This document shows positions 24,876 to 34,441 of a DNA stretch of 64,000 nucleotides, piece after piece. A program made the translations under genes and the position numbers. Under the pieces are notes generated by a model that saw only the letters and a program-made list of their open reading frames with translations, searched no databases and was not told the origin of the DNA. The stretch's first letter is position 1, and every line of letters begins with the position of its first letter. The DNA is from SHAN690 sp038131955 (GTDB lineage: Bacteria > Bacteroidota > Bacteroidia > Flavobacteriales_G > Salibacteraceae). Where the stretch lies: positions 124,001 to 188,000 of the forward strand of contig JAYPQK010000002.1 of NCBI GenBank assembly GCA_038131955.1, given 5' to 3'.

Positions 24876-26629
24876 AGTGGACGACGGGTTACCTTGATCG
24901 GAGTTATTTCCATGCTATAAGCTTCGGCACTTCCCTTCCCTTTCAACCAATAATAGCACTCCATGTGAGTGCCTTCAGGCAAGTTTCGTGGCTTTCTCAC
25001 AAAGATTTTCACCGTTTTCCTGACGCCAGCATCATTCAAGATCTTTCCTAGATCAGCTCCTTGGTATTGATAGGTTTCCTCCCCTTTTTTAAATGCCACT
25101 ATGGCGATCAACTCGTTCGCATCGACGTCGTTCATTTTGACCTCACAGGTGATCTGTATAAGGTAGTCTACATTTAAGGGTAGCTCAGAAGCATTGACCT
25201 TCAACATGTTGGTGAATCTCCTGACTTGATCCATTCCGATTCTCTGGTATTCTATCTTACCAACCATCTGCGAATAGGCTGTGTCGTATTCCAGACGTTC
25301 GGGCAACCCCAATCTCAAATGGTCTGTATCCGGATCACGGTAATACCCTGCCATAGAAAGGTGTCGTGGTTGCTTGGGGGTCATGAACGTAGCCCAAAAC
25401 GCCTCTTTGGTCATCGCGCTGTCGTGGATGACTCCGAGGTTGCTGTACTTCACTTGGAGAATGTTGTTCCAACCCAAGGAGAGAACAACAACCGCTGCGA
25501 TAAGGGTCGGTACCATTCCTCTTCGCCAAATGAATGAAAACATCGCCGCCATACCCAGTGCAAGAATGGGATAGATATCGATCATCGGACGTATACTCAG
25601 GCTGCCTCCGTAATACCAACACCACCAGCTGAAGGTGATGTAAATGTGGAGTAAAGTCACAACGCCAAGGCCCAAAGCGAGACGCTTCTCAATGCGGGAA
25701 TAAAAAGCCAGCCCTAGTAAGGCTAGCCACATGACTGGAGTATACACAAGCCATCCGTTGCGGTAACTGAAAAGTCCTTCCCAGATGTGAGGACTCATCC
25801 AATAGAACGCTTCTTGTTCATAGGAATAGTGCACCCATTCTCCAGCCGCCAATTTCCAAAAGATGAGCTGAGGAAGGATGGGTAGAAATGCAGCGCCAGC
25901 GGCGTATAGGATCTGCCAGCTGAGCAGGCTTCGAATGTTTCCATCCCGCTGCCACAGCATAAATGGAAGGTAGAGTCCGACGATGATATTGGTCGGGCGA
26001 ATAAGAACGATCCATCCCAAAAGAAATGCGGCCGCCAGAAGATGTGATAGACTCCTCCGCTCCACCCAGCGATCGCTCACTAGCATGAAGCACGCGATAA
26101 GCGCAAACGAATAAACATGGGACATACTAGCGTCTACACTTCCGTATTGAAGCAAGTTCGTTACCAGATAGATCGCCATGACCACGGCTGAACTAATCGT
26201 ATCAGAAAACCTACGACGCAAAACATGCCAAGTGGCCCACAGACCAATTAGCAGGAAAAGGACAGCACTAAAACCTACAGCAAGCTGATAAGGTCTACTC
26301 CATCCATCTTGTGGGTAATCAAGAAGACTAGCTGCCAGATCTGCTAAGAAGAAACCAGGAGTCCATGCATAGGCGATCCCCATAGTCATCTTGGGCAGGT
26401 ACTTTCCTGGTAGTCCTTCATGCATCCATGAGCGGTTTCGATCCTTACCTTCGAGTTCACCATGAAAAGTGTTGAGGGGGTCATGATGCACTAAGGTGCC
26501 TTGGACATAACCGTAGTAGGCATAACCATCGCTACGGATGATGATATCCCTCTCCCAATAATCGAAGCGAAACAGGTAGTAGATAGCCACCGTACCGAGG
26601 AACATCAGCAGTATCCGTGGGGATTTCAT
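24872..26629 (-). CDS. Polytopic membrane protein, glycosyltransferase-39-like
   Basis: 585 residues with an N-terminal helix, about ten further membrane segments through residue ~420, and a soluble ~150-residue C-terminal beta domain (MLKVNASELPLNVDYLIQIT). The early periplasmic loop has RSDGYAYYGYVQG and DRNRSWMHEG, and the layout resembles ArnT/PMT-type (GT-C fold) lipid-linked sugar transferases, though the substrate and the catalytic Asp-Glu pair cannot be assigned firmly. It may modify a surface glycan or lipid. The gene is convergent with the coiled-coil gene and divergent from the lolD-like gene, whose start it nearly meets. Confidence 0.65.
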   Translation of the reverse strand: MKSPRILLMFLGTVAIYYLFRFDYWERDIIIRSDGYAYYGYVQGTLVHHDPLNTFHGELEGKDRNRSWMHEGLPGKYLPKMTMGIAYAWTPGFFLADLAASLLDYPQDGWSRPYQLAVGFSAVLFLLIGLWATWHVLRRRFSDTISSAVVMAIYLVTNLLQYGSVDASMSHVYSFALIACFMLVSDRWVERRSLSHLLAAAFLLGWIVLIRPTNIIVGLYLPFMLWQRDGNIRSLLSWQILYAAGAAFLPILPQLIFWKLAAGEWVHYSYEQEAFYWMSPHIWEGLFSYRNGWLVYTPVMWLALLGLAFYSRIEKRLALGLGVVTLLHIYITFSWWCWYYGGSLSIRPMIDIYPILALGMAAMFSFIWRRGMVPTLIAAVVVLSLGWNNILQVKYSNLGVIHDSAMTKEAFWATFMTPKQPRHLSMAGYYRDPDTDHLRLGLPERLEYDTAYSQMVGKIEYQRIGMDQVRRFTNMLKVNASELPLNVDYLIQITCEVKMNDVDANELIAIVAFKKGEETYQYQGADLGKILNDAGVRKTVKIFVRKPRNLPEGTHMECYYWLKGKGSAEAYSMEITPIKVTRRPL

Positions 26630-26685
26630 GGGTCAAAAGTAACGGCTTAGAACGCAACCTTGTCGGCTTGTATTACATTCGCCGC

Positions 26686-27339
26686 ATGGCAATGCTTGAA
26701 GCAAGAAAGATCGAGAAGAGTTATGGAGATCTAAAGGTCTTGAAAGGGATCGATCTGGCTATCGCCGAAAAGGAGATCGTGAGTATTGTTGGTGCTTCTG
26801 GTGCTGGTAAGACCACTCTATTGCATATCCTAGGAACGCTTGATCGACCCGATAATGGCCAGGTAACCATCAACAGTACCGATGTATTTGGGTTGAGCGA
26901 CAAGAAACTGTCCCGCTTCAGAAACCACGAGATCGGTTTCATCTTTCAGTTTCATCAACTCCTACCTGAGTTCACCGCTTTGGAGAACGCTTGTCTCCCC
27001 GCCTTCATTTCAGGGCTGGATCGTAAGGAAGCTGAGAACCGAGCCAAAGAATTGTTCCAGTTTTTAAAAGTCGACCACCGTATGACTCACAAGCCAAGTC
27101 AGATGAGTGGTGGTGAACAACAGCGGGTGGCCGTAGCCCGCGCTTTGATCAACAATCCAAGTGTGGTCTTTGCAGATGAACCCAGCGGAAACCTGGATTC
27201 AAAGAATGCAGATGAACTGCACCGGCTGTTCTTTGACCTCCGCGACCAGTTTGGCCAAACCTTTGTGATCGTCACGCACAACCAGACCTTGGCAGATATG
27301 GCTGATCGAAAGCTAGAGATCATTGACGGGGTCCTATAA
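26686..27339 (+). CDS. ABC transporter ATPase, LolD-like
   Basis: About 218 residues from ATG at 26686 or 26692; the open frame upstream overlaps the divergent gene. Walker A is GASGAGKTTLL, the Q-loop FQFHQLLPEFT, the signature MSGGEQQRVAVA and Walker B VVFADEPSGNLD, ending with the H-switch VTHN. The sequence fits the MacB/LolD/FtsE group, which drives lipoprotein release or membrane-protein mechanotransmission. No permease lies next to it, so its partner must be elsewhere. The LolD assignment follows from overall length and motifs and could be another member of the group. Confidence 0.82.
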   Translation: MAMLEARKIEKSYGDLKVLKGIDLAIAEKEIVSIVGASGAGKTTLLHILGTLDRPDNGQVTINSTDVFGLSDKKLSRFRNHEIGFIFQFHQLLPEFTALENACLPAFISGLDRKEAENRAKELFQFLKVDHRMTHKPSQMSGGEQQRVAVARALINNPSVVFADEPSGNLDSKNADELHRLFFDLRDQFGQTFVIVTHNQTLADMADRKLEIIDGVL

Positions 27340-27348
27340 CATTGAACT

Positions 27349-28119
27349 ATGAAACGAATTATTCTAGCATCCGCCCTTTTTCTTACTACGAACATCACCT
27401 TGACCAGCTGTGCTGAATTGCTTGCCATTCTCGAGCATGTCGAAGAAAATGGTGGAGAGGTAAAGGATGTACTCACCAATGATGAGATCATTCGTGGACT
27501 GAAGGATGCGCTGGTGCACGGAGCGGATACCGCCGTAGCGAAGTTGAGCATCAAGGACGGCTACTTCGGAAATGAGGCATTGAAGATATTACTACCTCAG
27601 GAGGCGAAGCCAGTTTTAGATCGTCTGGAGAAAGTGCCTTTAATGGATCAACTGATCGCGGATGCTATTTTGAGTGTGAATCGAGCTGCTGAGGATGCTG
27701 CCACCGCTGCCAAGCCAATCTTTGTGAATACGGTCAAGAACATGACCATTGAAGAAGGTTTGGCCATCCTAAGAGGAACCGATACAGCTGCTACCCACTA
27801 TCTGCGAGAGAAGACCTATCAGCAATTGTACAATGCTTTCAAGCCGAAGATCCAGACCTCATTGGAGAAGGATCTAGTGAAAGGTCTTTCCGCTGAAGAA
27901 AGCTACAAGAAGGTGATCAACACGTACAACACCGCGTCGATCAACGGAATGTTGTGGGAGCCGATCAAGAACAATTCATTGGCCGAGCATACGACTCACA
28001 AGGCTCTTCAGGGCTTGTTCACCAAGGTAGCTCAGGAAGAGAAACTCATTCGCGAGAATCCTGTACACCGCGTAACGGATATCCTGAAAAGGGTGTTCGG
28101 TTTTGTGTTTGAGGATTAA
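27349..28119 (+). CDS. DUF4197 lipoprotein
   Basis: 256 residues, with a lipoprotein signal peptide ending in TSC. The whole mature protein fits DUF4197: EIIRGLKDALVHGADTAV, LSIKDGYFGNEALKILLP, FKPKIQTSLEKDLV, and NTYNTASINGMLWEP. It is an all-helical, probably periplasmic or outer-membrane protein of unknown role. It starts ten bases after the LolD-like gene on the same strand and may be co-transcribed with it. Nothing is missing compared with the family. Confidence 0.85.
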   Translation: MKRIILASALFLTTNITLTSCAELLAILEHVEENGGEVKDVLTNDEIIRGLKDALVHGADTAVAKLSIKDGYFGNEALKILLPQEAKPVLDRLEKVPLMDQLIADAILSVNRAAEDAATAAKPIFVNTVKNMTIEEGLAILRGTDTAATHYLREKTYQQLYNAFKPKIQTSLEKDLVKGLSAEESYKKVINTYNTASINGMLWEPIKNNSLAEHTTHKALQGLFTKVAQEEKLIRENPVHRVTDILKRVFGFVFED

Positions 28120-28176
28120 GGATATTTTGGAGAACCTTTTCCATTGTCGAGGCGTTTACTTACCAAATGAAACGTC

Positions 28177-28782
28177 ATGAAGATCACCACACTTCTTCTT
28201 CTAATTGTCGCCGTGGTTGGCGTCATATTTATCGTGCTACAAGCCTTTAGTGTGCGAACAACCAAGCAAACGGAGCAATACGCTTATGAGGTTCTCAAGG
28301 AATACAAGGACTTCGAGATTCGGAAATACGAGCCTGCCATCTTCAGTTCGGTTACCATGGCTTCATCGTCCTATCGAGAAAACTCGGGACAAGGCTTTCG
28401 CACGTTAGCGGGATACATTTTTGGTGGAAACGAGCGCAATCAAAAGATCGCGATGACTTCACCGGTAGCTATGCAGATGGATGACTCCATGACCATGTCG
28501 TTCATGGTGCCTTCTGAAATGAACATGGATGACCTACCTAAGCCAAACGACGGTCGTATCAAGTTCACTCATGAGCCGAGCAAGGTGGTAGCCGCTATTC
28601 GATTCGGAGGATGGTCGAGTGATGAAAAGATCGAGGAATATACCCAGCAGTTGAAGGATGCGCTCGAGCGCGAAGGTTTAAGCTATAAAGCCCCATTCAC
28701 CTACTTGGGTTACAACCCACCTTACGAAATGGTGAACCGTCGAAACGAGATCATGGTAGAACTCGTCGATCCTGTGATCTAG
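28177..28782 (+). CDS. SOUL-family haem-binding-like protein
   Basis: 201 residues with one N-terminal membrane helix or uncleaved signal (TTLLLLIVAVVGVIFIVLQ). The domain matches the SOUL/HBP family: YEVLKEYKDFEIRKYEPA, GFRTLAGYIFGGNERNQKIAMTSPV, VAAIRFGGWSSDEKIEEYTQQL, and YLGYNPPYEMVNRRNEIMVEL. In eukaryotes these bind tetrapyrroles; in bacteria the role is unknown. It stands alone after DUF4197, and its stop overlaps the stop of the convergent glycosyltransferase gene. Confidence 0.88.
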   Translation: MKITTLLLLIVAVVGVIFIVLQAFSVRTTKQTEQYAYEVLKEYKDFEIRKYEPAIFSSVTMASSSYRENSGQGFRTLAGYIFGGNERNQKIAMTSPVAMQMDDSMTMSFMVPSEMNMDDLPKPNDGRIKFTHEPSKVVAAIRFGGWSSDEKIEEYTQQLKDALEREGLSYKAPFTYLGYNPPYEMVNRRNEIMVELVDPVI

Positions 28783-29783
28783 AAGAACCAGAAGTCCTTC
28801 ACGGGCTGTTTGCCCCAAGATTTAAGCGTGGTTCGGATATCCCTTTGGTCGTCCGGTGATGCCACGGCTATTAAGATCTGAGGTCGAACCAGCTCAGTGA
28901 TCGAATCGAAATGATGCATACGTTGATCGTACACATCCAGTCCGATCTTTCGCTCATTGTCACATACCCAATGGACCTTAGGTTCACGTTGAAGTATTCC
29001 TTTAACTAAGTCTTTCCCGTTTCGACCTGCGCCCCACACGACTAAGGGCCTATCCTCTTCACGGTCAATCTCGAAGAAGTAACCGAGCTTCAATTCATAG
29101 TATCGGTTATCCTCATATTCTTCCCAAGTTCTTGAAATGCGCTCCTGACGGTCTCTCCAATAATGAAGCACCTTGTCGATACCAACGATCTTCATCCCAG
29201 CGCGATAGTATCGAAAACAGAGGTCATAGTCTTCCGGATAGACTTCGGGTTCAAATCCTTCACAAGCATCGAAGTCGTCTTTATGAATGATCCAACAATG
29301 CGAAGGAATGACGCACTCCTTATAGATCTCTTGCCAGTGTAATCCTTCTCTCGCGACTCGATTGAGCCATTGCTCGTATCGCAAAAAGCCACCCCCTACT
29401 TCACCTTGTTCCACAAAGTGCTCCGTCCCTCCTGCGATGATGTGTCCCTTGCCCACTTTGAGCCATTCCCTGACAAGCACCTCGATCTTGTCGTGCGGCA
29501 TGCGATCATCGCTATCCATTCGGTTGATCAAATCACCTTTGGCGTGTTGATAGCCCTCCTTCAAGGCGGGAATGAGCTTTTGTCGGACGCTGTGAACCAC
29601 CTTCACCCTGGAATCATTCCGCGCATAGGCTTCTAAGATCACAGGAGTACGATCGGTGGAGTGATCGTTGATCGCAATGAGCTCCCAATGCGGATAGGTC
29701 TGCGAAAGGATAGAATCTAGGCATTCCTCCAGGTAGGGTTCCGTGTTTCGAGCCGCCATGATGATCGATACCAGGGGTTCCAT
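28779..29783 (-). CDS. Family 2 glycosyltransferase
   Basis: 334 residues. The N-terminal ~220 residues are a GT-A fold: VSIIMAARNTEPYLEECLDS, AINDHSTDRT, DLINRMDSDDRMP (the DxD-type metal site) and a later EVYPEDYDLCFRYYRAG acceptor region. The C-terminal ~80 residues form a second small Rossmann-like domain (RPLVVWGAGRNGKDLVKGIL, PQILIAVASPDDQRDI), of the kind seen attached to several Bacteroidota GT2 proteins. The sugar and acceptor are unknown. No polysaccharide cluster surrounds it. Confidence 0.85.
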   Translation of the reverse strand: MEPLVSIIMAARNTEPYLEECLDSILSQTYPHWELIAINDHSTDRTPVILEAYARNDSRVKVVHSVRQKLIPALKEGYQHAKGDLINRMDSDDRMPHDKIEVLVREWLKVGKGHIIAGGTEHFVEQGEVGGGFLRYEQWLNRVAREGLHWQEIYKECVIPSHCWIIHKDDFDACEGFEPEVYPEDYDLCFRYYRAGMKIVGIDKVLHYWRDRQERISRTWEEYEDNRYYELKLGYFFEIDREEDRPLVVWGAGRNGKDLVKGILQREPKVHWVCDNERKIGLDVYDQRMHHFDSITELVRPQILIAVASPDDQRDIRTTLKSWGKQPVKDFWFF

Positions 29784-29849
29784 GTCTGCGAAGATGGAAT
29801 TATCTTCGAACTCGGTCCGGAAAGGAACGATCCTTGGACTGGAAACAAC

Positions 29850-30791
29850 ATGATTTACGCCTCACGTTTCATTCTTCTCACCTGCTTATTACTCAGTCTG
29901 CTTTCTACGAAGGCGCAACAGCCTTTTCCCTACATCGTGCCTACGCATCAGGTATTAAAAGACTCAGGTATTGCTCAGATAGAAGTCTTCGTCCAGCACC
30001 TCGAGGATCTGCCAAACTGGGAAACAAGGGTGGTACGAAATGCCGAAGATGTTGTAGTGGGGTCGCCTATACATGAGTATACGTACTTCATCAACAGTCT
30101 CGGAGCGGTGGACTCGATGGTCAAATGGAGTCAGGAAGGTCAACCTATACTGAGTATTGGTCTAGACTACGACGACTCCGGCCGACTGATCCGTATCGTT
30201 GACTATGATTCTGAGCGTCAGCGATCCCAGGTTCAATCATTCACCCATAAGGATGGCTACATCTTCTTGGAACGAAAGGTATACGACCGCTGGGTAAGGA
30301 AGACCCAGACGGATGAGGATTCGATCATCTTGAAAGATCATTTCAGAAATCAGACCGATTCCGGTTATTGGGAATACGACCCGGTCAAGGAATCAGTTGA
30401 TGGCACTGCCTACACGGAAGGGCGTTTAGCTTATCGCAATCACATGCATTTTATCATGAAGGACGGTGTTCCGGATAGTCTGTATGTCAAGAATGATTGG
30501 TATGAAAGCGCGTTCGGGATAGTACGGATCGAAGGGGCCACGGATCACGTAGAAGGAGAGGTCGACCTGATCTACACGCATGAGGCTGTTGTGCCTGAAC
30601 ACAGCCCTTTGTACGGCACGATTCAGACAGGCTATGCATTCGGCGATCATCGGTTGAAGATCAGATTACCTGAGTTCATTCATGACAAACTCTTCATTGC
30701 CGATTCATTGATCCGGGAGACAGACATTTGGCCAACGTTCCACCCCACCGGCGGGTCAAGTCGGAAATACTATCTGATCGAGTACAAATAG
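29850..30791 (+). CDS. Secreted protein of unknown function
   Basis: 313 residues with a signal peptide (FILLTCLLLSLLSTKAQ). The body is a beta-rich repeated structure, with strands such as EYTYFINSLGAVDSMVKW, GLDYDDSGRLIRIVDYDS and YIFLERKVYDRW, and resembles RHS/MORN-like text-string strands found in hypothetical Bacteroidota proteins. No catalytic motif is seen. It starts 66 bases from the divergent glycosyltransferase start and runs tail to tail into the ABC pair with a five-base gap. Function unknown. Confidence 0.65.
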   Translation: MIYASRFILLTCLLLSLLSTKAQQPFPYIVPTHQVLKDSGIAQIEVFVQHLEDLPNWETRVVRNAEDVVVGSPIHEYTYFINSLGAVDSMVKWSQEGQPILSIGLDYDDSGRLIRIVDYDSERQRSQVQSFTHKDGYIFLERKVYDRWVRKTQTDEDSIILKDHFRNQTDSGYWEYDPVKESVDGTAYTEGRLAYRNHMHFIMKDGVPDSLYVKNDWYESAFGIVRIEGATDHVEGEVDLIYTHEAVVPEHSPLYGTIQTGYAFGDHRLKIRLPEFIHDKLFIADSLIRETDIWPTFHPTGGSSRKYYLIEYK

Positions 30792-30795
30792 ACCT

Positions 30796-31473
30796 CTAGA
30801 TCTGAAAGTTTCGCAGGCGATCCAAATGATCCTGATCGCGCATGATCGCGTCCAACTCGTGGAATTTCTCTTTACTGAACACCCCCTTCTTCTCCCCTTG
30901 CTCGAGGATCAGAATATCGTCGCAGAACTGTGTCAGGGAACTGAGTAAATGGGACGATACGATCACACACTTCCCACTATCTCGCAGTTTCTTGAGAATG
31001 TCAATGATCAATTCATTGCTGCTGATGTCAACGCCGTTGAACGGTTCATCGAGTAAGAACACTTCATTCTTTTGTATCAGGACCCCAAGCAAAGCCAGCT
31101 TCTTTCTCATCCCTGTAGAATAGCCATTGGCATATCGATCGAGCGGCAGATCAAACAAGTTGCGATAGTCAAAGTTTGTCGCATCCACCTTTCTTGCAAG
31201 TGCACACAGTGTTAGGTATTCACGTCCCGTGATCCTTTCAAACATGAACGGGTTTGTAGGAAGAAATCCGAGATGATCTTTGAGTGGATCCAGGGAAGAT
31301 GAAACATCTCCTTCATGGTCGATCAACCCTGCGATGGATTCAAACATGGTAGTCTTCCCTGCCCCATTCTTTCCAATCACCCCATGGATCTTACCCGCAT
31401 GAAACTCGGCGCTGACTCCTTTGAGCACCTGTACATTGCCATAGGACTTCGTGATGTTCAAGGTCTGTATCAT
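30796..31473 (-). CDS. ABC transporter ATP-binding protein (ABC-2 type exporter)
   Basis: 225 residues. Walker A is IGKNGAGKTTMFESI, Walker B VFLLDEPFNGVDISS and the H-switch region VIVSSHLLSS. The signature is the noncanonical YSTGMRKKLAL, common in ABC-2 exporters of the CcmA/Nod type. Its ATG overlaps the stop of the membrane gene upstream by 4 bases, so together they form a two-gene half-exporter. The substrate is unknown. Confidence 0.85.
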   Translation of the reverse strand: MIQTLNITKSYGNVQVLKGVSAEFHAGKIHGVIGKNGAGKTTMFESIAGLIDHEGDVSSSLDPLKDHLGFLPTNPFMFERITGREYLTLCALARKVDATNFDYRNLFDLPLDRYANGYSTGMRKKLALLGVLIQKNEVFLLDEPFNGVDISSNELIIDILKKLRDSGKCVIVSSHLLSSLTQFCDDILILEQGEKKGVFSKEKFHELDAIMRDQDHLDRLRNFQI

Positions 31474-32423
31474 GCAAGGAGAGGTTGAAGGTTACGACTG
31501 GCTCTGAGGTAGAAATAGGGAACAGTGACGATCATCAACGGAGGAAAGATCATGCTGAGACCCACCGCGATACCCTCAGGTATGGGCAGCGATGCGGGGA
31601 AGATAGCATACTTGGCCACGATCAATAGCGGCATCCAAATGACACCTATGGCGTATACCACCAAAGCGTGCCACCACACCTCATTGAAAAGAAAAATGAA
31701 GAGCAACGCCTGGGTGACCATCCAAATACTCAAATGCACGATGGACCAACGCATTTTCATCCAAATAAAGGACGCTGGTGTATGCTTGTGGAACCAAACG
31801 AAGTAAGATGGCTCGATGACTTGAAAGAAAGACTGAAAGAGAAAGATGGTGGCGAAAAGGATAAACAAACCCAAGTTGCTATTATCGACATAATAGGGAA
31901 AAGGCATGGCGATGACTAGGACGATCCAAGCGGGCCAAAATCGCCTGAATCCCTCTACTGCTTCGAATGGCTGGCGACTGAAAGGCGTTGGAACAACCCA
32001 TGAAGTAGAGACTTGAATGGCGTTATAGCGGAAAAGCATTCCCCAGACAACCGAGAGTGCTAGGGCTAGCCATTCCTTCATCCACACAAGGGACAGTATC
32101 ACGGGTAGCGATATCAATAAAACTTCAATTGCCAGGATCAATGAGAACGTCCTCTTACTGAAGAGACCTTTAAGGAAGGTCAATTCCTTCCCTCCAGTAC
32201 TCTTTGAGACCATCCACCATCCACCAATAACGAGCAGAGTATCCGCGTATTCACTTCGGTCAGTCAGTAATTTCAATGCTGCTACTGATCCTATCAAGAT
32301 CAAAGGGATGAAGATCAACGGATGGATTCCCTTCTCCTTTATCCACCGCCAAGTCATCTTAGCTCTTAACTGAAAATAGTATGGGATCACATTCATCAAC
32401 TGACCGTTACTTTTACCAGCCAA
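31470..32423 (-). CDS. ABC transporter membrane subunit
   Basis: 317 residues with about eight hydrophobic segments (e.g. PLIFIPLILIGSVAAL, LILAIEVLLISLPVILSLVW, LALALSVVWGMLFRY, IFLFNEVWWHALVVYAIGV). No soluble domain. It is translationally coupled to the ATPase gene that follows, which makes it the likely permease. I do not recognise a named family; similar proteins in Bacteroidota are annotated only as membrane proteins. Substrate unknown. Confidence 0.75.
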   Translation of the reverse strand: MAGKSNGQLMNVIPYYFQLRAKMTWRWIKEKGIHPLIFIPLILIGSVAALKLLTDRSEYADTLLVIGGWWMVSKSTGGKELTFLKGLFSKRTFSLILAIEVLLISLPVILSLVWMKEWLALALSVVWGMLFRYNAIQVSTSWVVPTPFSRQPFEAVEGFRRFWPAWIVLVIAMPFPYYVDNSNLGLFILFATIFLFQSFFQVIEPSYFVWFHKHTPASFIWMKMRWSIVHLSIWMVTQALLFIFLFNEVWWHALVVYAIGVIWMPLLIVAKYAIFPASLPIPEGIAVGLSMIFPPLMIVTVPYFYLRASRNLQPLLA

Positions 32424-32456
32424 GGTAAGCGATACACCTATCGACTAGTGAAGAAA

Positions 32457-33233
32457 ATGATCAACGGTATTCAGGATAAAGATCAGGTTCGAACCCTGCT
32501 TAATGAATCCTACAAGCGGTTCGCTCAACCCGGATTCATTCCGGATGACCCTATCCTTATTCCCCACCGATTTTCGAATAAGGAAGACATAGAGATCGCC
32601 GGATTCTTAGCTGCGACTATCGCATGGGGACAACGAAAAACCATCATCAACAACGCGCATTCCATCTTGGAGCGAATGGATCACGCGCCGGCAGATTTCA
32701 TTCGCGGACACGTCCCTAAAGATCGACTGAAATTCAAAGGTTTCGTTCACCGCACCTTCAATGAGGTCGATGCGATATACTTCATGGAAGCCCTTCAGTA
32801 TATCTATCTTGAGCACAGGGGCTTGGAAGGTGCTTTTTTCAGCAACAACCCCAAGGATGCACGAACCGCGATTGAAGATTTCAGGTCGAAGTTCTTTGAA
32901 ATGGAGCATCTCACCAGGAGTGAAAAGCACGTTAGTAGTCCGGCAAAGGGATCATCGGCCAAGCGTCTCAATATGTATCTGCGTTGGATGGTTCGACCAG
33001 ACCACGAGGGCGTAGACTTTGGAATATGGAAGAGATTCTCTCCTCCCCTGCTCATGATGCCGCTTGACATTCACAACGCCACTATCGGAAGGAAGCTTGG
33101 GCTGCTTACTAGGAAACAGAACGACTGGAAGGCCGTAGAAGAATTGACAGGCGCATTGTTGTCAATGGACCCGGAAGATCCGGTCAAGTACGATTTCGCC
33201 TTGTTTGGATTAGGAGTCAGTGGTCTGCTTTAG
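32457..33233 (+). CDS. TIGR02757 family protein
   Basis: About 258 residues from the ATG at 32457; an in-frame GTG at 32448 is the alternative. The sequence matches the Bacteroidota family TIGR02757 throughout: IPHRFSNKEDIEIAGFLAATIAWGQRKTII, PADFIRGHVPKDRLKFKGFVHRTF, NMYLRWMVRPDHEGVDFGIW and MPLDIHNATIGRKLGL. The fold resembles helix-hairpin-helix DNA glycosylases (ending in VKYDFALFGLGVSG), so a role in DNA repair is possible but unproven. Its stop overlaps the convergent MFS gene by 4 bases. Confidence 0.85.
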   Translation: MINGIQDKDQVRTLLNESYKRFAQPGFIPDDPILIPHRFSNKEDIEIAGFLAATIAWGQRKTIINNAHSILERMDHAPADFIRGHVPKDRLKFKGFVHRTFNEVDAIYFMEALQYIYLEHRGLEGAFFSNNPKDARTAIEDFRSKFFEMEHLTRSEKHVSSPAKGSSAKRLNMYLRWMVRPDHEGVDFGIWKRFSPPLLMMPLDIHNATIGRKLGLLTRKQNDWKAVEELTGALLSMDPEDPVKYDFALFGLGVSGLL

Positions 33234-34441
33234 GAGGACACTTTCCTCAGCGTAAACCAACTGAAGAAAAGTCCTAGTAAAACAAGCACAGCTGCGAGTA
33301 GAAAAGGTGCGCCCGGAAAGATGATCGCAGAACCCTCCTGAGTGAAATAGGCAAATAATCCTGTCATGATCGGAGGACCGATGATGGCGGTTGCACTCAT
33401 CATACTAGTCAAGGCTCCTTGTAATTCGCCTTGCTCATTTCCGGCCACCTCATTGCTCATGATGCCCTGCAGTGCGGGACCAGCTACTCCTCCCAACGCA
33501 TAAACTATGATCGCTGGGTACACCATCCAACCTTTAGTAATAAAGGTCAGCGCGATCAAGCCCAGCATGTACAAGATCATCCCCAAATAAACCGAAGCCT
33601 TTTCGCCGATCTTAGGAATCAGCCAGCGGATCAGGACTCCTTGCACTAGTCCGCTCATAACCCCTACTGCACCTAGAGAATAACCAACCTCTGCTTCACT
33701 CCACTCAAACGCATACATGGTGAAGTAAGACCAAGTAGACTGAACTGCATGTGAGGCGATGTACACAAACACCAGGGCAAAGATCAACCCGGCAATGACA
33801 GGGTGCCGCTTCAAATTGATCAGGCTACCTACAGGATTAGCACGTTTCCATTCGAAGGAACGGCGACGATCCTCTGGCAAGGATTCCGGAAGGACGAAAT
33901 AGCCATATAGCCAGTTCAAAAGGGTTAATCCCGCAGCAGCATAGAAAGGAACTCTAGGGCCGATCTCGCCCAACAATCCACCAATTACAGGTCCAACGAT
34001 GAAACCAAGGCCAAATGCAGCGCCGATCAATCCGAAATTCTGTGCTCTTTTCTCAGGTGGTGAGACATCCGCTATGTAGGCAGCTCCCGTAGTGAAACTA
34101 GCGCCGAGAATACCGGAAACGATTCTAGCCAAGAAGAGCCACACTAGGTTCGGAGCAAGCGCCAGAACGACATAATCCACACCAAAGCCGAAAAGGGATC
34201 CCAGCAATACAGGGCGTCTTCCGAATCGATCGCTCAGGGCACCGATCACTGGTGAAAACAGAAATTGAAAGAAGGCATAGGCGAATAGCAGCCAACCACC
34301 GTATTTGGATGCAGCGCTCAGACCTTCGCCCGTCAGCTCCATGATCAGACTTGGCATCACCGGAATGATGATTCCAATTCCCGTCACATCAAGCGTGAGG
34401 GTAATGAAGATGAAGCTTACCGCAGCTTGTCTATTTCTCAC
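33230..34441 (-). CDS. MFS transporter, TetA-like
   Basis: 403 residues with 12 predicted helices. The start is GTG at 34441. The loop-2/3 motif A reads GALSDRFGRRPVLLGS and helix 5 has the antiporter-type motif (GAAFGLGFIVGPVIGGLLGE), as in the tetracycline/H+ antiporter branch (DHA1). Such proteins export drugs or metabolites by proton exchange; drug specificity cannot be read. The start overlaps the end of the shortened DUF3857 gene by four bases. Confidence 0.85.
   Translation of the reverse strand: MRNRQAAVSFIFITLTLDVTGIGIIIPVMPSLIMELTGEGLSAASKYGGWLLFAYAFFQFLFSPVIGALSDRFGRRPVLLGSLFGFGVDYVVLALAPNLVWLFLARIVSGILGASFTTGAAYIADVSPPEKRAQNFGLIGAAFGLGFIVGPVIGGLLGEIGPRVPFYAAAGLTLLNWLYGYFVLPESLPEDRRRSFEWKRANPVGSLINLKRHPVIAGLIFALVFVYIASHAVQSTWSYFTMYAFEWSEAEVGYSLGAVGVMSGLVQGVLIRWLIPKIGEKASVYLGMILYMLGLIALTFITKGWMVYPAIIVYALGGVAGPALQGIMSNEVAGNEQGELQGALTSMMSATAIIGPPIMTGLFAYFTQEGSAIIFPGAPFLLAAVLVLLGLFFSWFTLRKVSS

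Noticed and set aside
30796..32423. A drug-resistance or antimicrobial-peptide export island
   Set aside because: Only a generic two-gene ABC pair is seen, with no immunity, peptide or regulator gene beside it.
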